Source: Bacteroidota bacterium (GTDB lineage Bacteria; Bacteroidota; Bacteroidia; Bacteroidales; F082). Taken from it: a stretch of 64,000 nucleotides of DNA. The translations under genes and the position numbers were made by a program. Shown here in pieces: positions 16,550-24,901 of the stretch; the first letter of the stretch is position 1, and the number at the start of each line of letters is the position of its first letter. The notes below the pieces were generated by a model. That model had not been told where the DNA came from and ran no database searches. It was given only the letters and a program-made list of their open reading frames with translations. The DNA lies in the NCBI GenBank assembly GCA_018830105.1, contig JAHJTC010000012.1, forward strand, positions 62,001-126,000, given 5' to 3'.

Positions 16550-17766
16550 GAGGGTTTATTTTGAATATGAGCAATATTGAACAGCTTTTCGCACTGTTCA
16601 AATTCCTGATTTAAATTATGTGAATCGATAAACTCCCAGCCAAGCCACATATAGGTGTTTTCTGTAGGTATTTTATTATCAATCATCGGGTTTAAGGAAG
16701 GGAACAAGCCCTGATGCGAGAGTATTTCGGCAAGTTTTTCGGATCCCAGGAAGTCGGAAAGGCTATCCATTTGCTTAAAACGTTTAGTTTTCCCAATGGC
16801 AAAAATAGGACTGATGATTGCACCATCTTCGGGCCAGACCGCAGTCATTACACCACCGGCTTTGGCCATTTTAGTAAAGAAATAAGGCATAATAGTGATG
16901 GCTGGTTTCTGATTTTTGCTGCGCTCCGATTTTACCATCTGCGCAGGATGCATGCTCTGCTGCATGTTCATGCCCAAAGCGGTGATTGCATCGCGGCCAT
17001 AGCGTTGGCTTAGGGTAAGCAAGATGGCATTAAACAGGTCGAAATCAGAAACAGGCAGGCTTATACTATTGGCATAAACCGGATTTAGCAAATCTTCCCA
17101 GCTTTGGGGAACAGGCCTTTCGCCAAGCACTTGTGTGTTTACCAGAAAAATTGCCGGTACAACAGCAATTATTCCATAACGGCCTTGCGGATCTTTTAAT
17201 CGCAACTGTTTATTATCGAAATCTTTGTTTACTTTTTTCCAAGGCAATGGATCAGCGAATTCTCCGGTTTTAATGAAACGACCAAAATAAGCCTGCTCAA
17301 AAAACATGTCGAATCCGGCAGAAATATAGAGATCATCAAGCTCCTCAACAGCTTCGGCATTGATTACCTCGTCTTTCATCCAATCGAGTCCCATTGAAGC
17401 TGCTTTCAAATGCGCTTCTATTTGCATCTTGTCAGCGGATTGCGCGATAAAAGCATCTAATTCTTCCTGCAAGGGCAACCTGACCGGACATGGCAGTAAA
17501 CCTTTGATGCGCAATTGTTTCTCGGGCTTATTAGTAACATTTGAATTACCCTTGGACTCGATAGCCTGAATCAATAAGTTGTGGAACGCAGCCTCATCAA
17601 TATTACGCATGGATAGGGCGATATCCAGCTGCAATGACTTTCCCATTGTGGCACGCTTTTGTTCATCAGCAAGTTGCACAAAACCTTGCGCAACAAATAT
17701 TTCCAAAGTTTGGGGATATTTTTCAGTGATGTCGAATAAACTATCTTTAGTACTAAAGTAGGTCAT
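16546..17766 (-). CDS. Signal-less substrate-binding-protein fold with DUF1858-like N-terminal domain
   Basis: Protein of 406 residues. Residues 1-70 (FDITEKYPQTLEIFVAQGF, then LQLDIALSMRNIDEAAFHNL) read as a DUF1858/ScdA_N-like helical domain. The rest resembles a type 2 periplasmic binding protein of the iron(III)/thiamine group (LLPCPVRLPL near 90, YGIIAVVPAIFLVNTQV, PQSWEDLLNPVYANSISLP, AGGVMTAVWPEDGAIISPIFAIGK). There is no signal peptide or lipobox, so unlike normal binding proteins it should stay in the cytosol. First gene of the four-gene operon, overlapping the GTPase by 4 bp. Ligand unknown; a metal-bound or anionic cofactor precursor is plausible. Confidence 0.7.
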   Translation of the reverse strand: MTYFSTKDSLFDITEKYPQTLEIFVAQGFVQLADEQKRATMGKSLQLDIALSMRNIDEAAFHNLLIQAIESKGNSNVTNKPEKQLRIKGLLPCPVRLPLQEELDAFIAQSADKMQIEAHLKAASMGLDWMKDEVINAEAVEELDDLYISAGFDMFFEQAYFGRFIKTGEFADPLPWKKVNKDFDNKQLRLKDPQGRYGIIAVVPAIFLVNTQVLGERPVPQSWEDLLNPVYANSISLPVSDFDLFNAILLTLSQRYGRDAITALGMNMQQSMHPAQMVKSERSKNQKPAITIMPYFFTKMAKAGGVMTAVWPEDGAIISPIFAIGKTKRFKQMDSLSDFLGSEKLAEILSHQGLFPSLNPMIDNKIPTENTYMWLGWEFIDSHNLNQEFEQCEKLFNIAHIQNKPS

Positions 17767-17781
17767 AAGTCAAATTTTATG

Positions 17782-17817
17782 CAAAAATAATAAAATATTT
17801 AAGCATTTAATTACTTA
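17782..17817 (-). promoter_or_regulatory. Putative promoter and operator of the SBP/GTPase/ABC operon
   Basis: TATTTTTG on the minus strand (17782-17789) matches the TAnnTTTG -7 box. No clear -33 box is seen. In its place lies TAAG-N10-CTTA (17800-17817), an inverted repeat containing TTAATTAC, the same octamer found in the palindrome in front of the Rrf2 gene at 22676-22689. A regulator bound here would cover the -33 region. Confidence 0.4.
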
Positions 17818-17830
17818 TTTTCCTATTTAA

Positions 17831-17890
17831 TATCATTCTAAATATAACATTCAGATTATGAGATTTTAAGGAATATAATTTAGAATGATA
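17831..17890. repeat. Long imperfect inverted repeat between patatin and binding-protein genes
   Basis: TATCATTCTAAATATA (17831-17846) pairs with TATAATTTAGAATGATA (17874-17890) with one bulged base across a 27-nt spacer. It lies 18 bp past the patatin stop and upstream of the next operon on the same strand. It may form a transcript-end hairpin; it is AT-rich with no T-tract, so it is not a standard terminator. Confidence 0.6.
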
Positions 17891-17907
17891 AATGGATTAA
17901 CAGCGGG

Positions 17908-18690
17908 TTATTTCCTTTTTAGCGCTTTTTTAATTTCAGGGATATATTCCTGAGCCGTTTCATAGCCAATTTCGAATATTTCGTTGGCTTTATCAAAATC
18001 AAATGTACTAAAGTCCCGCATTTTTTTTGTTGAAACATAGATATGACAATTCTCCATTTGATCACGTACCGTATTGTGGACAATCATATGTAAACTACGC
18101 TCAACAACCGGCAATAAGGAGGTGTATTTTGTTTCGTTTTCGCCCAGAAAATTACTGTCCAGGCCTATTATCATCTGACCTTTCTTTTCAAGGCATTTTG
18201 CAGGCAAATTGAGTGTTAGACCGCCATCGAGGTAATAGCTGTCGCCAATTTTAACGGGCATAAAAACTATCGGTATCGAAGCTGAAGCAACCACTGCATC
18301 AATAAGATCGCCTGAGTTGAGGAGCTCATTTTTGCCGGCATTCATATTGCTTACCGACACCAAAAGCGGCATGTTCAATTTATCAAAAGAACTATGCCCG
18401 ATAAACTTGTTGAGTTGTTCGCGCAAAACTTTCATCGAGCCCAATCCGCCTTTTAAACCTATCCAGCTATGAACACTCATCAGGTCGGGCGTTTTTATAG
18501 CTTTAAGCATTTCGCGCGGACTTAAGCCGGCAGCATAGAATGCGCCAACGATAGCTCCCATGCTGGCTCCTGCGATAGCATTGGGTTTCAATCCTGCTTC
18601 ATCAAGGGCATGAAGGAAACCAGCATGAAAAATCCCACGTGCCCCTCCTCCACTCAAAGAAAGGGCAAATCCATTAAACGATGTGGCCAT
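17908..18690 (-). CDS. Patatin-like phospholipase
   Basis: Cytosolic lipid acyl hydrolase of 260 residues of the bacterial RssA/patatin type. The oxyanion loop is SGGGARG near residue 14, the nucleophile is Ser in GASMG near residue 43, and the dyad Asp is in YLDGG near residue 155. No signal peptide or added domains. CAAAGGTA at 18715-18722 (minus strand TACCTTTG) is a good -7 box, 25 bp upstream of the ATG, so it may have its own promoter although the cupin and hcp genes lie upstream in the same direction. Its role among nitrosative stress genes is unclear. Confidence 0.9.
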   Translation of the reverse strand: MATSFNGFALSLSGGGARGIFHAGFLHALDEAGLKPNAIAGASMGAIVGAFYAAGLSPREMLKAIKTPDLMSVHSWIGLKGGLGSMKVLREQLNKFIGHSSFDKLNMPLLVSVSNMNAGKNELLNSGDLIDAVVASASIPIVFMPVKIGDSYYLDGGLTLNLPAKCLEKKGQMIIGLDSNFLGENETKYTSLLPVVERSLHMIVHNTVRDQMENCHIYVSTKKMRDFSTFDFDKANEIFEIGYETAQEYIPEIKKALKRK

Positions 18691-18728
18691 AAAAGTGTTA
18701 ATTTTTATACCTTACAAAGGTAGCAAAA

Positions 18729-19043
18729 TCACGCTTTGATCATCACCAAAATCATTTTAAAAGCTTTTTCAGCCTTGAGCGCATGTGGCACATTAGCAGG
18801 CATAATGATGCTATCTCCTGCTGCAAGCTGATGGTTTTCGCCTCCGATGCTAACCATAGCCTCGCCTTCAATGATCATCACTAAAGCATCAAAAGGTGCG
18901 GTATGTTCCGAAAGCCCTTCGTTTTGGTCAAAGGCAAAGAGGGTGATATTTCCCTTTTCATTCTTTATAATCTGCTTGCTTACAATAGCATTTGGCGCTG
19001 TTTGCGCTAATTCTTCGAATCTAAATTTTCCTTGAAGTTCCAT
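18729..19043 (-). CDS. Single-domain cupin protein
   Basis: Protein of 104 residues forming one cupin barrel. Motif 1 is seen around GLSEHTAPFDALVMIIEGEA and motif 2 around AGDSIIMPANVPHALKA, giving likely metal ligands His in SEHT, Glu in IEGEA and His in VPHAL. Such proteins bind a metal and small ligands, or act as simple sensors or isomerases. It lies between the hcp terminator and patatin. Function in this setting is not known. Confidence 0.85.
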   Translation of the reverse strand: MELQGKFRFEELAQTAPNAIVSKQIIKNEKGNITLFAFDQNEGLSEHTAPFDALVMIIEGEAMVSIGGENHQLAAGDSIIMPANVPHALKAEKAFKMILVMIKA

Positions 19044-19060
19044 ATTAATATTTTATTAAT

Positions 19061-19097
19061 AAACCTCAATTAACTCGCTTTGAGTTAATTGAGGTTT
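19061..19097 (-). terminator. Strong hairpin after hcp
   Basis: AAACCTCAATTAACTC (19061-19076) and GAGTTAATTGAGGTTT (19082-19097) form a perfect 16-bp stem with a 5-nt loop, 9 bp past the hcp stop. The minus-strand sequence after the stem is AT-rich but not a pure T-run; it may end transcription or protect the hcp mRNA 3' end. Confidence 0.75.
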
Positions 19098-19106
19098 GAT
19101 TTTAAT

Positions 19107-20762
19107 TTAGGCATTCATTAATAATTCAACATCGGCTTCAACCTCACCAATGGGAGCAATCCCAAAATTATTGACCAAAACATTGGCCACATTTGGCGAC
19201 AGAAATGCCGGCAGGGTGGGTCCGAGATGTATGTTTTTTACACCCAAAGCTAAGAGCGCCAACAAAACAATAACGGCTTTTTGTTCGTACCAGGCGATAT
19301 TATAAGCTATTGGAAGCTCATTAATATCCTTTAGCTCAAACACTTCCTTAAGCTTTAAGGCAATCATCGCCAAAGAGTAAGAATCGTTGCATTGGCCGGC
19401 ATCCAGCACACGTGGAATGCCACCAATATCGCCAAGCTGTAACTTATTATAGCGGAATTTGGCACAGCCAGCGGTCAAAATAACTGTATCCATTGGCAAG
19501 GCACTGGCGAAATCCGTATAATATTCACGATTTTTCATGCGGCCATCACAACCTGCCATGACAAAAAATTTCTTTATCGCACCGGATTTTACGGCATCAA
19601 CAACTTTATCAGCAAGTAGCATCACTTGATTGTGTGCAAAGCCTCCGGTAATCTCACCTTGCTCAATAGCTGTTGGTGCAGGGCACTTGGCGGCATGTTC
19701 AATAATTGCGCTGAAATCTTTCTTTCCGGTTATCGGATCTGCTTCAATATGCGGAAAACCTGTAAACCCTGAAGAACCCGTTGTATAAACCCTTTCAGCG
19801 TATGTCGAAGACTTTTTGGGAGGAACAATACAGTTTGTGGTGAACAAAACCGGGCCGTTAAAGCTTTCAAATTCCTCATGCTGCTTCCACCAGGCATTGC
19901 CATAATTGCCAAATAGGTGTTTATACTTTTTGAGTTTAGGATAATAATGCGCCGGCAACATTTCGCTATGGGTATAAATATCAACACCACTATTTTCTGA
20001 TTGCTCCAACAATTGCTCAATATCCTTTAGATCATGACCTGAGATTAAAATTCCAGGCCGCGTTCCCACACCAATATTCACTTTGGTGATTTCAGGACTA
20101 CCATAAGTTTCGTTATGGGCTTTATCAAGCAATGCCATTACCTGCACACCATATTTACCCGTTTCGAGTACCAATGCGGTAAGTTCATCAGCTGTAGCTG
20201 CATCGTTTTGCACCGTAACCAATGCCCGATAAGTAAAATCAAAAATGTCATCTTCCAGATAACCCAGATGCAATGCGTGCATTCCGTATGCCGCCATGCC
20301 TTTCAGGCCATAAACAACCAGTTCGCGTAAAGATCGTACATCCTCATTTTCTGTGGACAACACCCCTACGGTCAAGGCTTTACTATCAAGATCTTCGATG
20401 GACGATGGTGTCCAAACAGCGCTTTCAAAAGACGCTTCATCAAACTTAATACCTTTAGCTTCAATTATTTTACGCAGGCTATCACGCAATTCGAAGCCTT
20501 CCATCACCTTTTTTCTGATAGCAACATAATCAAAATTCGCATTGGTAATTGTGGTGAAAAGTGCATCAAAGACAAAAAGGTCTGCCTCTTTGCTTCTTAT
20601 GCCATTTTTAAAACCGGCATGGGCATAAACAGAAACCCCTTTTGCTACATAAATAAGCATATCCTGGATTACAGCAACTTCAGGCTGTTTGCCGCATACA
20701 CCTACTTTTTCACATCCTACTCCTTTTGCTGCCTCCTGGCATTGATAACAAAACATACTCAT
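19107..20762 (-). CDS. hcp: Hydroxylamine reductase/hybrid cluster protein, class I
   Basis: Cytosolic iron-sulfur protein of 551 residues that reduces hydroxylamine and, in later work, nitric oxide, and can cause protein S-nitrosylation. The N-terminal cysteines Cys5, Cys8, Cys17 and Cys23 have Cx2Cx8Cx5C spacing, which is the class I [4Fe-4S] form of anaerobes. Ligands of the hybrid cluster are seen in [23 protein letters not shown] and [10 protein letters not shown]. It is complete and ends at a strong hairpin. An Rrf2 regulator and nrfHA nearby support a nitrosative stress role. Confidence 0.97.
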   Translation of the reverse strand: MSMFCYQCQEAAKGVGCEKVGVCGKQPEVAVIQDMLIYVAKGVSVYAHAGFKNGIRSKEADLFVFDALFTTITNANFDYVAIRKKVMEGFELRDSLRKIIEAKGIKFDEASFESAVWTPSSIEDLDSKALTVGVLSTENEDVRSLRELVVYGLKGMAAYGMHALHLGYLEDDIFDFTYRALVTVQNDAATADELTALVLETGKYGVQVMALLDKAHNETYGSPEITKVNIGVGTRPGILISGHDLKDIEQLLEQSENSGVDIYTHSEMLPAHYYPKLKKYKHLFGNYGNAWWKQHEEFESFNGPVLFTTNCIVPPKKSSTYAERVYTTGSSGFTGFPHIEADPITGKKDFSAIIEHAAKCPAPTAIEQGEITGGFAHNQVMLLADKVVDAVKSGAIKKFFVMAGCDGRMKNREYYTDFASALPMDTVILTAGCAKFRYNKLQLGDIGGIPRVLDAGQCNDSYSLAMIALKLKEVFELKDINELPIAYNIAWYEQKAVIVLLALLALGVKNIHLGPTLPAFLSPNVANVLVNNFGIAPIGEVEADVELLMNA

Positions 20763-20825
20763 AAATTTAAAAGTTTGTATAATTATTAGTTTGTAACACT
20801 ATATTTTTCAATAGTTTATAGTTTA

Positions 20826-22133
20826 TCAAAACAATTCCTGAATCAATTTGGGATTAAAATTGATCATAAGCCATGCCCAATTGTTAGCTGTATCAGCATC
20901 GCCTCCCTTAAGCATTTCCAGTGTTTTTGTGCCAAAAATCTGGCTGTATCCGGCCGATAATGCGACCTGTGGACTCAATTGATAGCTGTAAACCAAATCG
21001 AATTCCGTTCCCAATTTATTCGGCATCGCCTCCAGAGCATTAATAACATCCTGATTCAGCACTTCATTGGCGGCGCTGAAGAAATGCAGAGCGCCCTGCA
21101 AATTCCATTTAGTTTGTTGGTACTTTGCCGAAAGAAATACATCACTAAGTCCAACGCTATTGATATGGTTTCCGACATAGAAATAGTCCATGTAGCCGTT
21201 AAACTTATGGTTTGTACCATAATATGGATTGAAGGATTTATTGGTGTAATCCTCATTATTCAATTTCTCCAGCTCGCTTGTCCCCGAAAGATATTCCCAG
21301 CCCAAGCTGAAATTCCAATTGCTGTTGGCCTTGTAATTTGCATCAGCAGCGAAATAGTAAGCGGCTAATGCACGGTCGTTTGCATCTTTTCCTGTTGAAA
21401 AATAAGAAGCCGCATTAAAGCGGAAAGCCTTATGCAAATAGCTAAACCTGCCACCCAAAGTCTGGCTGAACACCGTTTTATATTTTTCCACCTCATCGGT
21501 AATATAGTCATGTTGCCAGCCATTATTCAGAACAAGCAAACTGAGATTCCAATGATCAAATTTCTTGTGAAACCAAGCAAATTGCATGGTCTTGTAATTA
21601 TTCGCTATTTGATAATCAGTTCCCAAAAGCCTTTCCTCTTGCTGGTTATAGGCAGCTCCAATATGCAATTTAAAATTCTGTTCATAAGTTAACAAAGCCA
21701 AGTCATGACTTCTGGCCTGCTGTGCCCAATCGACATTTCCAAGAATCCGGGCATCATCATAAACCAGCTCCTGCCTGCCAAGCTTAAATTTAAGGTGATC
21801 ATTGATTAAATATGCTGCCCATGCCTGATGCACCATCAATTGATTTGAGGAAGCTGCCAGTTGGGGCTGATCTCCCCATACACGTACATCCTGAAAACTT
21901 ATTCCCAGCTGTACTTTATCCTTTTTATAGAGGGCATTGAGGCGGCTTCTTTGACTCACAAAAAAAGCTGATTCAGCATCTTCCGTGACTAACTGTTTGA
22001 AGCCATTTCTATATTCCGTTCTGGGTCTGATTTGCGCTTCGAGCGAAAACTGCGCCTTTAGCAGTGGTTGAATTCCCCCTATTATGCCAGCTAAAAGGAA
22101 TAGGCGCGTTAGATTTTTTACCGTTTTCTTCAT
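20826..22133 (-). CDS. Alginate-export-family outer membrane beta-barrel
   Basis: Protein of 435 residues with a signal peptide ending near LLKAQ (residue 27). The mature part begins FSLEAQIRPRTEYRNGF and runs as alternating amphipathic strands with many aromatic residues, ending in a Phe (LIQELF), as outer membrane barrels do. Family resemblance is to the alginate export/porin group. It lies between hcp and the Rrf2 gene, so passage of nitrate, nitrite or another small anion is possible. CCTAAAATAGG at 22219-22229 upstream is a short inverted repeat. Confidence 0.78.
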   Translation of the reverse strand: MKKTVKNLTRLFLLAGIIGGIQPLLKAQFSLEAQIRPRTEYRNGFKQLVTEDAESAFFVSQRSRLNALYKKDKVQLGISFQDVRVWGDQPQLAASSNQLMVHQAWAAYLINDHLKFKLGRQELVYDDARILGNVDWAQQARSHDLALLTYEQNFKLHIGAAYNQQEERLLGTDYQIANNYKTMQFAWFHKKFDHWNLSLLVLNNGWQHDYITDEVEKYKTVFSQTLGGRFSYLHKAFRFNAASYFSTGKDANDRALAAYYFAADANYKANSNWNFSLGWEYLSGTSELEKLNNEDYTNKSFNPYYGTNHKFNGYMDYFYVGNHINSVGLSDVFLSAKYQQTKWNLQGALHFFSAANEVLNQDVINALEAMPNKLGTEFDLVYSYQLSPQVALSAGYSQIFGTKTLEMLKGGDADTANNWAWLMINFNPKLIQELF

Positions 22134-22267
22134 ACCTCAAATTTTAGCTTGTTATTTTTTTCACACTGCAAAATTCGGCAGAAAAAAATTCTTATACAAG
22201 AATTTCAGTATTTATTTACCTAAAATAGGATAAAAGATTTTCGGGATGGAGGAATCTTAAAAATAAG

Positions 22268-22666
22268 CTACAAATAATCCTTCAGGGTATGCGCTTTCAA
22301 ATGGTTTCGAAAATCAACAGTCATTTTTCGGGTAACGTTGTCCATAATACATTTTTCAAAAGGACAAATATGCTTATCCAGCGGACAAGTTGTGACTTCG
22401 ATTTTTCCTTCGATGGATTCATAGATATCAAGCAAATTGATGTCTTCCGGATCTTTCTTAAGCGTAAATCCACCGGTAGGCCCCCGATGCGACTCCAGGA
22501 AGTTGTCCTTTACAAGTCGTTGAAATATTTTAGCTACATGGTGTTTTGAGCTTCCTGTAAGTTCAGCAATTTGAATTACATTAGCCATTCTTTCTGCCTT
22601 GGCAACGATTATCATTCCATGCAAAGCTATTGAAGCAGCCTCCGTGAGGGTAACAATTTTCGACAT
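22268..22666 (-). CDS. Rrf2-family iron-sulfur transcription regulator, NsrR-like
   Basis: DNA-binding protein of 132 residues. A winged helix-turn-helix spans residues 1-70 (IAELTGSSKHHVAKIFQRL is the recognition region; GPTGGFTL is the wing), followed by a dimer helix. Three cysteines, Cys94, Cys101 and Cys106, form a cluster-binding loop (CPLDKHICPFEKC) like that of NsrR and IscR. Such clusters react with NO. With hcp and nrfHA close by, an NO-responsive repressor is likely; the exact subfamily is inference. A perfect palindrome lies 10 bp upstream of the start. Confidence 0.88.
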   Translation of the reverse strand: MSKIVTLTEAASIALHGMIIVAKAERMANVIQIAELTGSSKHHVAKIFQRLVKDNFLESHRGPTGGFTLKKDPEDINLLDIYESIEGKIEVTTCPLDKHICPFEKCIMDNVTRKMTVDFRNHLKAHTLKDYL

Positions 22667-22675
22667 TATAAATCA

Positions 22676-22689
22676 GGTAATTAATTACC
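22676..22689. promoter_or_regulatory. Candidate Rrf2 operator, 14-bp perfect palindrome
   Basis: GGTAATTAATTACC is a perfect inverted repeat 10 bp upstream of the Rrf2 ATG, in the divergent region shared with the metal exporter gene at 22870. Position and symmetry suit an autoregulated dimeric repressor. TTAATTAC from it recurs in front of the binding-protein operon. Confidence 0.55.
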
Positions 22690-22869
22690 AAAATTACATA
22701 TAATAACTAATCTGGCAATAGTTGAGCTACAAATTTTCTGTCATGACTCTAATTTAGACCCGATATAAATTAAAATGAAAAGTGTATTAATTGACAACTT
22801 AAATTGAGCCGGATATTACGAATTATTCCCATCTTTGCAAGCTGAACAACAAGTAGCAAGATATCCGCT

Positions 22870-23979
22870 ATGATCGACCTGATACTCAAACAAACATTTA
22901 TCATTACCACTTTCGTGCTTGGCATGATGATCGTGATTGAATACATCAACATACAAACACGTGGATTATGGTCGAAAAAGCTTCAAAAATCGCCAATCAC
23001 TCAAATTTTTATGGGAAGCTTGATGGGAATAATTCCCGGTTGTTTGGGATCGTACACCATGGTATCCTTATACATCCATCGTGTTGTAATGTTTCCTGCG
23101 CTTGTTGCCACGCTCATTGCCACATCAGGTGACGAAGCTTTTCTGATGTTTTCCACCATACCTGTTACCGCAATAAAGCTTACTGCGATTTTATTTTTTG
23201 TTGCCATTGCGACTGGCCTGCTTGTTCACCTGAGCGTGAAAAACAAATTTATTGGACTTAAAGAAAAAGTCAGCCTGCCATTGCATCAAAATGAGGCCTG
23301 CAATAAATACCATCCTCGCCTTATCCTGGAAAACCTGCGAAATATCAGTTTCACCAGAGCGCTCCTTATTGCCAGTGTTTTAGCCATATTAATAAGTATG
23401 GCCACCGGGATAATCGATGGAAGCCATCACTTAAACACCCTTATGGCCGGGAGCGAAAATATTGCCTTAATCGATCAGGCACATGACCATGCGCACGATC
23501 ACGATCATGGTGGAGAGGCAGATTGGATAAGGTTTACACTATTGCTTCTGCTTTCGGCAATTTTGTATATCGTTGTCACAGCAAAAGAACATTTCCTGCA
23601 GGATCATCTTTGGCAGCATATAATTAAAAAGCATTTCCTGAAAATATTTCTCTGGACTTTCGGTCTTATTCTTGCCATACATTTTGCAAATCAATACATT
23701 AACCTACAGGATTGGATATCATCAAACCTCTACCTGGTATTACTAATCGCCTTGTTAATTGGGATCATTCCCGAGTCCGGCCCTCACTATATATTTGTAT
23801 TGCTTTTTGCGCAGGGCTCACTTCCGCTAAGTATTTTACTGGCTAGTTCCATTGTGCAGGATGGGCATGGCTCTCTGCCTTTGCTTGCCGAAACCCCCAA
23901 GGGTTTTATCTGGGCCAAAATAATTAACATCGGTGTTGGAACCATTGCCGGAGTTTTGGGAATTGTATTTGGGTTTTGA
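22870..23979 (+). CDS. Putative 10-TM heavy-metal exporter, ArsP_2/DUF2899 family
   Basis: Polytopic inner-membrane protein of 369 residues. Family-like stretches are GSLMGIIPGCLGSYTMVSLY in the first half and LLIGIIPESGPHYIFVLLFA in the second, an apparent internal repeat. Between the halves, near residues 203-215, lies the His/Asp-rich loop DQAHDHAHDHDHGGEADW, a likely cytosolic or periplasmic metal-binding segment. The family is described as putative manganese or heavy-metal/arsenical exporters. It is divergent from the Rrf2 gene, with the palindrome at 22676 between them. The metal is not known. Confidence 0.75.
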   Translation: MIDLILKQTFIITTFVLGMMIVIEYINIQTRGLWSKKLQKSPITQIFMGSLMGIIPGCLGSYTMVSLYIHRVVMFPALVATLIATSGDEAFLMFSTIPVTAIKLTAILFFVAIATGLLVHLSVKNKFIGLKEKVSLPLHQNEACNKYHPRLILENLRNISFTRALLIASVLAILISMATGIIDGSHHLNTLMAGSENIALIDQAHDHAHDHDHGGEADWIRFTLLLLLSAILYIVVTAKEHFLQDHLWQHIIKKHFLKIFLWTFGLILAIHFANQYINLQDWISSNLYLVLLIALLIGIIPESGPHYIFVLLFAQGSLPLSILLASSIVQDGHGSLPLLAETPKGFIWAKIINIGVGTIAGVLGIVFGF

Positions 23980-24034
23980 TTTTTGTATCTTTACGCTTCT
24001 AAAAAACAACAATCATCATAAAAAATACCCTGAC

Positions 24035-24901
24035 ATGAAAATTATTTTATCTACAGATTTCAGTGAGGAAAACGAAATGCTTTTCCCCTATGCACTAGAT
24101 TTGCTGAAAGAATCGGGCGGAGAAATAATTCTTTTTCACGCCTATATGGACCAGATTCTAATGGGCGACAGTAGTTTTCCGGGCGGACTGGATTCTGATA
24201 CTTTTTTCAACAGAGAGCTTCTGCTCGAAATGGAAGAGCAAGCGGGAAAATTTATGCAGGAGAAGCTGAGTAAGCTTGAGCAAAAGCTAACGGAAGCCTC
24301 ACTTGATCATATTAAATTGAAACCTGTTTTAAAAGGTGGAGATCCTGAGATGGAGCTTGTTAATTTGGCAGAAGCTGAAACGCCGAATATTGTTTTGATG
24401 GGGACTCATGGCAAAGGCAAAAAAAGATTTCTGGAAGGCAGCATGGCCAAGAGTGTTATGACCAAGGTGGATGTGCCCCTGCTTTCGGTGCCCGAAGGTT
24501 ATCAGTGGACAAAAAGCAACGAAGTGCTCTATGCCACCAATTTTGGAAGATTTGAAATCAGCACAATCAATAAGATTTTTGAAACACTGGAACAGTATAA
24601 TCCTGTGGTTCATGTGGTTCATCTGCTGATGGATGAAGAGGATGACAAACCTGCCTTATTGATGGAGGAACTAAAGCTGGCCTTCAAGCAAGAAAGCGCG
24701 AAGCAAATGATCCGTTTCCATTTGATTAATACAAGCCTACCTAAAGAAGCTCTCAAGCTGTTTTGCGAACAAAATAATATTAGCCTGGCTTCCTTTATTG
24801 CTTACCGCAGGGGACTGATGGATTATTTGTTTAAAGACAAAATTGGGAAAGATGCATTTTTTGAACTGGGCATCCCCATGCTGACTTTCAGGGAGCCTTA
24901 A
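24035..24901 (+). CDS. Tandem universal stress protein
   Basis: Cytosolic UspA-fold protein of 288 residues with two domains. The first (about 1-150) has MKIILSTDFSEEN and the ATP-binding motif MGTHGKGKKRFLEGSMAKSV, with G-x2-G-x9-G-S spacing. The second half (about 155-288) lacks that motif and is probably a non-binding partner domain. The frame extends upstream to a TTG inside the exporter gene, but the ATG at 24035 begins the domain. Its 3' end overlaps the convergent glycosyltransferase gene by 14 bp. Confidence 0.88.
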   Translation: MKIILSTDFSEENEMLFPYALDLLKESGGEIILFHAYMDQILMGDSSFPGGLDSDTFFNRELLLEMEEQAGKFMQEKLSKLEQKLTEASLDHIKLKPVLKGGDPEMELVNLAEAETPNIVLMGTHGKGKKRFLEGSMAKSVMTKVDVPLLSVPEGYQWTKSNEVLYATNFGRFEISTINKIFETLEQYNPVVHVVHLLMDEEDDKPALLMEELKLAFKQESAKQMIRFHLINTSLPKEALKLFCEQNNISLASFIAYRRGLMDYLFKDKIGKDAFFELGIPMLTFREP

